From: Thiogranum longum | GTDB lineage: Bacteria; Pseudomonadota; Gammaproteobacteria; DSM-19610 | Direction of reading: 5' to 3' | DNA length: 64,000 nt | NCBI RefSeq assembly: GCF_004339085.1 | Contig: NZ_SMFX01000001.1 | Span: 567,580 to 631,579 of the forward strand | In this document: in pieces, positions 63,984 to 64,000 of the stretch | Layout of the letters: each line of letters starts with the position of its first letter | Position numbering within the stretch: position 1 is the stretch's first letter | Program-made: the position numbers and the translations under genes | Notes under the pieces: generated by a model | The model's database searches: none | What the model saw: only the letters and a program-made list of their open reading frames with translations | Told to the model about the DNA's origin: nothing

Positions 63984-64000
63984 ATGTCAGATCGCAGATT
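63984..64000 (+). CDS. Possible start of a further gene (cut by window end)
   Basis: ATG 63984 follows AGAAGGG with 9-bp spacing and begins MSDRR before the window ends. Only five codons are visible, so this is a guess based on the SD and gap size; about 130 bp of non-coding DNA precede it. Confidence 0.3.

Overview
The window is a dense stretch (about 64 kb, mid-50s % GC by eye) of a gammaproteobacterial chromosome. The tol-pal cluster with ybgC, cpoB and queEC, the yebC-ruvC-ruvA-ruvB order, bamD next to rluD-pgeF-clpB, and the GlrK-QseG-GlrR system are all gammaproteobacterial signatures. A soxXYZA(B) locus without soxCD, together with YeeE/YedE, TusA, rhodanese and a DsrC/TusE-like protein, points to a chemolithotrophic sulfur oxidiser using the branched (SoxCD-less) thiosulfate pathway. 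The species cannot be fixed from sequence alone.

Layout. 1-9100: end of NAD synthetase, a P-II protein, bamD (minus), rluD-pgeF, a ZIP transporter, gcvR-def, and clpB behind a clear sigma-32 promoter, then a small outer-membrane barrel. 9100-17600: an SDR enzyme, motA-motB-PilZ, an Atm1-type ABC exporter, then fmdB-aspS-nudB. 17600-24200: a MITE-like repeat, nadA, yebC and ruvCAB, with a SoxB/5'-nucleotidase-like lipoprotein inserted between ruvA and ruvB. 24200-30970: a minus-strand glycerol/glycerophosphodiester operon, a HIT protein, an orphan solute-binding protein, the DsrC-like protein and a TlpA thioredoxin. 30970-34940: GlrK-QseG-GlrR followed by a small secreted EF-hand protein whose upstream region has a textbook sigma-54 promoter and a GlrR-type site. 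35170-41740: ybgC-tolQRAB-pal-cpoB-queE-queC. 41760-50020: YeeE, tRNA-Lys, a divergent enolase, a ferritin-like/VIT1 iron transporter with a Crp-type regulator, an APC permease, a membrane protein and a YfdX protein. 50100-54400: the sox cluster on the minus strand with a strong promoter. 54400-64000: BepA-like protease, rhodanese, TusA, two divergent FadL/OmpP1 barrels, a DUF302-like protein and two tandem chemoreceptors.

Working together. SoxXA, SoxYZ and SoxB oxidise thiosulfate in the periplasm. YeeE may move thiosulfate or a related sulfur compound inward, and TusA, rhodanese and possibly the DsrC-like protein relay sulfane sulfur in the cytoplasm. The envelope theme is strong: BamD, Tol-Pal, BepA, GlrKR and several barrels.

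The most unusual items are: (1) a DsrC-family protein that keeps the upstream cysteine but lacks the penultimate one; (2) the GlrR/sigma-54 control region of the EF-hand gene; (3) ruvC lying in the same frame directly after the yebC stop with no ATG/GTG/TTG start available; (4) tolA apparently starting at ATT; (5) the SoxB-like lipoprotein inside ruvCAB. I found no CRISPR array, phage or intact insertion sequence, and no complete system that I could claim to be new.
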